Assembly (NCBI RefSeq): GCF_008704995.1
Contig: NZ_CP023747.1
Span: forward strand, 3,994,501-4,058,500
Length of the DNA stretch: 64,000 nucleotides
Reading direction: 5' to 3'
Origin: Streptomyces nodosus
GTDB lineage: Bacteria; Actinomycetota; Actinomycetes; Streptomycetales; Streptomycetaceae
Below are positions 61,280-64,000 of the stretch, piece by piece. A program made the position numbers and the translations under genes. Under the pieces are notes generated by a model that was given only the letters and a program-made list of their open reading frames with translations, had not been told where the DNA came from and made no database searches. How positions within the stretch are numbered: position 1 is the first letter of the stretch; the number at the start of each line of letters is the position of its first letter.

Positions 61280-62474
61280 CCTGGAGCTGAGGGCAAGGGA
61301 ACGGGACGCGGCCGACCCGCTGGCCGCCGTACGCGCGAGGTTCGTGCTCGACGAGGCCGTCTATCTGGACGGCAACTCGCTGGGTGCGCTGCCGGCCGCC
61401 GTGCCGGGCCGGATGGAGGACGTGGTCCGCAGACAGTGGGGCTCACTGCGGATCAGGTCCTGGGACGAGAGCGGCTGGTGGACGGCGCCGGAGCGGATCG
61501 GTGACCGGATCGCCCCGCTGGTCGGGGCCGCGCCCGGGCAGATCGTGGTGGGCGACTCGACCAGCGTCAATGTCTTCAAGGCGCTGGTGGCGGCCGTACG
61601 TCTGGCCAGGGGGACCGCGGGGGCCGAAGGCGGCCGGGACGAGATCGTGGTCGACGCGACCACGTTCCCCACGGACGGATACATCGCCGGGTCGGCGGCG
61701 CGGATGACCGGCTGCACCCTGCGGCCGGTCGCCCCGGCCGAGGTGCCGGACGCGCTGGGTGACCGCACGGCCGCGGTGCTGCTGAACCATGTCGACTACC
61801 GCACGGGCCGGCTGCACGATCTGCCCGGGCTGACGGCCGCGGTGCACGCGGCGGGCGCGGTGGCGGTCTGGGACCTCTGCCACAGCGCGGGCGCGCTTCC
61901 GGTGGGCCTGGACGAACACGGGGTCGACCTGGCGGTCGGCTGCACCTACAAATATCTGAACGGGGGCCCCGGCTCCCCGGCGTATCTGTATGTGCGGCGG
62001 GAACTGCAGGACCGCTTCGACTCCCCGCTGCCGGGCTGGAACTCGCACGCGGAACCCTTCGGCATGCGGGCGGACTACGAACCGGCGGCGGGCGCGCCCC
62101 GCGGTCGTGTCGGCACCCCGGACATCCTGTCCATGCTCGCCCTGGAGGCGGCGCTCGAGGTGTGGGACGGCGTCTCGGTCGACGCGGTCCGCGCCAAGTC
62201 CCTCGCGCTCACGGACTTCTTCCTGGAGTGCGTGGCGGCCTACGCCCCCGAGGGCGCGGTCGAGTCGTTGACGCCCGCCGCGCACGCGGAGCGGGGCAGC
62301 CAGGTGGCGCTGCGCTGCCCCGACGCGGGCGAGGTGATGAAGCGGCTGATCGCGAGCGGAGTGGTCGGCGACTACCGCCCGCCGGATGTGCTGCGCTTCG
62401 GGTTCACACCGCTGTATGTGGGCTTCGCGGACGCGGAGCGGGCGGCCCGGATCCTGGCGGACACGCTGTCCTGA
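61272..62474 (+). CDS. kynU: Kynureninase
   Basis: This encodes 400 residues from ATG 61272, inside the end of kynA. It is a fold-type I PLP enzyme, with YLDGNSLGALP at the N-terminus, PLP-phosphate contacts in GDSTSVN, Asp201 in WDLCHSAG and the PLP lysine Lys227 in CTYKYLNGGPG. It cleaves kynurenine to anthranilate and alanine. Overlap with kynA shows translational coupling. Confidence 0.96.
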   Translation: MSDLELRARERDAADPLAAVRARFVLDEAVYLDGNSLGALPAAVPGRMEDVVRRQWGSLRIRSWDESGWWTAPERIGDRIAPLVGAAPGQIVVGDSTSVNVFKALVAAVRLARGTAGAEGGRDEIVVDATTFPTDGYIAGSAARMTGCTLRPVAPAEVPDALGDRTAAVLLNHVDYRTGRLHDLPGLTAAVHAAGAVAVWDLCHSAGALPVGLDEHGVDLAVGCTYKYLNGGPGSPAYLYVRRELQDRFDSPLPGWNSHAEPFGMRADYEPAAGAPRGRVGTPDILSMLALEAALEVWDGVSVDAVRAKSLALTDFFLECVAAYAPEGAVESLTPAAHAERGSQVALRCPDAGEVMKRLIASGVVGDYRPPDVLRFGFTPLYVGFADAERAARILADTLS

Positions 62475-62627
62475 CGGCACGTGGGGTGCGACGGCGGCCG
62501 TGCCCGGCCGCCGTCGCAGCACGTGGACCCCCGGGCTCATGTCACCCGCCTGATACCGTCCCCGCCGACGACTGGTCGGCTTTCGGCCAGGTGTACGTAT
62601 GCCGTTTCGCCGCTGAGAGGTGGGAGC

Positions 62628-63566
62628 ATGCCGGACGAGGTGAGCCGGGAGGCCGCCGAGGCACGTGACGCCGCGGAAGAGGCGTTCGCCTTCTCCCACC
62701 CCCCGGTGGAACCCGGTGCCACCGCCCCCTACGGGGACCACCCCGACCAGGTGATCGACTTCTATGCCCCCCGGGGACCCGGACCGGCCGAGGCACCCGG
62801 GACCGGGGGCCCCGCACCGCTCGTCGTCGTTCTGCACGGCGGGGCGTGGCGTGCGCCGTACGACCGTCGGCACATCACCCCGTTCGCGGACTTCCTGGCC
62901 CGCCGGGGCTTCGCCGTGGCCAATGTCGAGTACCGCAGGGGCGCATCCGGTACGGACCGGACGGACGGTGCAGGGGGCCCGGACACTGGCGGGAGCGGAC
63001 CGGTGGCGGGTCGCTGGCCCGAGACGTTCGACGATGTCGCGGCGGCCCTCGACGCGCTGCCGGCGCTGGTCCGCGAGGCGCTGCCGGACGCCGATCCCCG
63101 CCGCACGGTGATCACCGGGCACTCGGCGGGCGGCCATCTCGCGCTGTGGGCCGCCGCCCGCCATGTCCTCCCGGCGGACTCCCCCTGGCGCACGGACCGC
63201 CCTGCCCCGCTGCGCGGAGTGGTGGCGCTCGCCCCGATCGCGGACCTCCAGGTCGCCGGGGAGCTGGCGGTGTGCGGGGGCGCGGCGGTCCAGCTCCTGG
63301 GCGGCGAGGCCCTGTTCGAGGAGCGCCGGCCGTACGCCGACCCGGCTCTGCTGCTGCCCACCGGCATCGCCACCACCCTCGTCCAGGGGCGTACGGACAT
63401 CGTGGTGCCGCGGGCGGTCGCCGAGGCGTACGCCGGGGCGGCGGCGACTGCGGGCGAGGTCGTCGGGCTCACCCTCCTGGAGGGGGCGGGCCATTTCCCC
63501 CTGATCGACCCGGCGGCGGACGCCTGCGCGGTGGTGGCGGAGGAGATCGCGCAGCTGGCGTGGTAG
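62628..63566 (+). CDS. Alpha/beta hydrolase, probable kynurenine formamidase
   Basis: This encodes 312 residues from ATG 62628, with GAGAGGTGGGAG upstream. It has the HSL/arylformamidase oxyanion motif LHGGAW (69-74), nucleophile Ser166 in TGHSAGGHLALW, Asp in QGRTDIVVP and His in GAGHFPLID. The HGGAW form is characteristic of eukaryotic-type and some bacterial N-formylkynurenine formamidases. The position 153 bp after kynU, completing the path from tryptophan to anthranilate, makes formamidase the best guess. An unrelated esterase remains possible. Confidence 0.8.
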   Translation: MPDEVSREAAEARDAAEEAFAFSHPPVEPGATAPYGDHPDQVIDFYAPRGPGPAEAPGTGGPAPLVVVLHGGAWRAPYDRRHITPFADFLARRGFAVANVEYRRGASGTDRTDGAGGPDTGGSGPVAGRWPETFDDVAAALDALPALVREALPDADPRRTVITGHSAGGHLALWAAARHVLPADSPWRTDRPAPLRGVVALAPIADLQVAGELAVCGGAAVQLLGGEALFEERRPYADPALLLPTGIATTLVQGRTDIVVPRAVAEAYAGAAATAGEVVGLTLLEGAGHFPLIDPAADACAVVAEEIAQLAW

Positions 63567-63622
63567 CCGCCGGCCGGATCCTTCCCGGGCGACCCTGAGG
63601 AACCCCTGTCATCCCTGTCATC

Positions 63623-63642
63623 CCTGAGAGCTACCTCTCAGG
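63623..63642. promoter_or_regulatory. Palindrome upstream of the right-edge gene
   Basis: CCTGAGAG-CTAC-CTCTCAGG is a perfect 8-bp inverted repeat. Two copies of CCCTGTCAT (63604-63612 and 63613-63621) sit immediately upstream. The palindrome could be an operator for the exported protein or a short terminator of the formamidase gene. Confidence 0.45.
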
Positions 63643-63735
63643 TGAGTCCCCTGGCATGACGCCGACGACGCGTCACGCTCCGTAACTTCCCTTCCGTGAC
63701 GGCCCGATGAGCGGGCCGAGGAAGGGGAGGACGCC

Positions 63736-64000
63736 ATGGCGTTCCCGGGGAGGACTCCGACCGCGGGCGCGGGCGCGGACGGGCGGGCGCCTCAGGGGCC
63801 GCCCACCGGAGGCGGGGCGTGGGGCCGCGGGAGACGACGACCCGGCCGGCCGCGTCTCGGCCGACTGCGCCGGGCCCTGCTCGCCGCGCTGGTCACGGGT
63901 GCCGTGGTGGTGCCTCTCTCGGCCGCCGGGCGCCCCGGGATCCCGGCCCCGCCGCCGGCCGTGCTCGCCCCGCTCTCGAGGGCCGCGCTCACCGGGATCT
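63736..64000 (+). CDS. Exported protein of unknown function (runs off the right edge)
   Basis: Only the first 88 codons are in the window. GAAGGGGAGG precedes the ATG at 63736. A long Gly/Arg-rich N-region (1-46, with runs such as RGRRRPGRPRLGRL) leads to a hydrophobic core (about 47-64) ending in Ala/Gly, which is a signal peptide or anchor of unusual n-region length. The remainder is Pro/Ala-rich. The catalytic part lies outside the window, so no function can be given. Confidence 0.6.
   Translation, partial: MAFPGRTPTAGAGADGRAPQGPPTGGGAWGRGRRRPGRPRLGRLRRALLAALVTGAVVVPLSAAGRPGIPAPPPAVLAPLSRAALTGI

Overview
The window is high-GC actinobacterial chromosome, almost certainly Streptomyces. The evidence is third-position G/C bias, many GTG and TTG starts, several genes that look leaderless (a TANNNT-like -10 box 6-8 nt before the start codon), HAIR operators of the HspR regulator, and the linked dnaK-grpE-dnaJ-hspR, clpB, fba-pyrE and dcd genes. 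There is no rRNA, CRISPR array, integrase, intact insertion sequence or prophage. One tRNA, tRNA-Gly with anticodon CCC, is present.

Layout. 1-3.4 kb: an exported GH78 alpha-L-rhamnosidase cut by the left edge, with palindromic operators and a decayed tRNA 3' end upstream. 3.4-12.9 kb: a DUF4232 lipoprotein, a GNAT acetyltransferase, a polytopic membrane protein, a membrane-fused molybdopterin oxidoreductase with a small membrane partner, a coupled GT2 / DUF2064 / methyltransferase operon, and an OmpR-type two-component system. 12.9-18.8 kb looks accessory: a MITE-like inverted repeat, an SDR epimerase with a Cys/His insertion, orphan proteins, a Ser/Thr kinase with a PQQ-like sensor, a decayed HigB toxin beside an intact antitoxin, and tRNA-Gly. 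19-21.8 kb: dcd, a phosphoribosyltransferase and a Yip1 protein. 22-33.3 kb: an exopolysaccharide locus (polyprenyl-P sugar transferase, two epimerases, UDP-sugar dehydrogenase, GT4, Wzz/BY-kinase, LMW tyrosine phosphatase) interrupted by a large membrane Fe-S oxidoreductase resembling EtfD.

33.4-45.4 kb is the HspR heat-shock region: dnaK-grpE-dnaJ-hspR and clpB, each behind HAIR operators. Between them sit an orphan sugar-binding lipoprotein and the most unusual module of the window: two paralogous LuxR-type regulators, a 72-residue exported peptide with two copies of the pentapeptide DSTWG (one at its very C-terminus), and a small protein that looks like a Rieske fold without its cluster ligands. 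45.8-51.3 kb: a YbjN protein, an ESX-like three-gene operon (WXG-like protein, DUF1023 alpha/beta hydrolase, lipoprotein), a class I aminotransferase and a Gly/His/Cys-rich membrane protein. 51.7-60.2 kb: DUF2617 plus membrane spermidine-synthase-like protein, CoxG-like protein, aldose epimerase, pyrE, fba, an MFS exporter and DUF3151. 60.4-63.6 kb: a kynurenine operon (tryptophan 2,3-dioxygenase, kynureninase and a probable formamidase). An exported protein of unknown function runs off the right edge.

All assignments come from reading the sequence and recalled family knowledge; no database search was run. Start codons were chosen from Shine-Dalgarno matches, stop/start overlaps or leaderless promoter spacing, and alternatives are given where the choice is weak.
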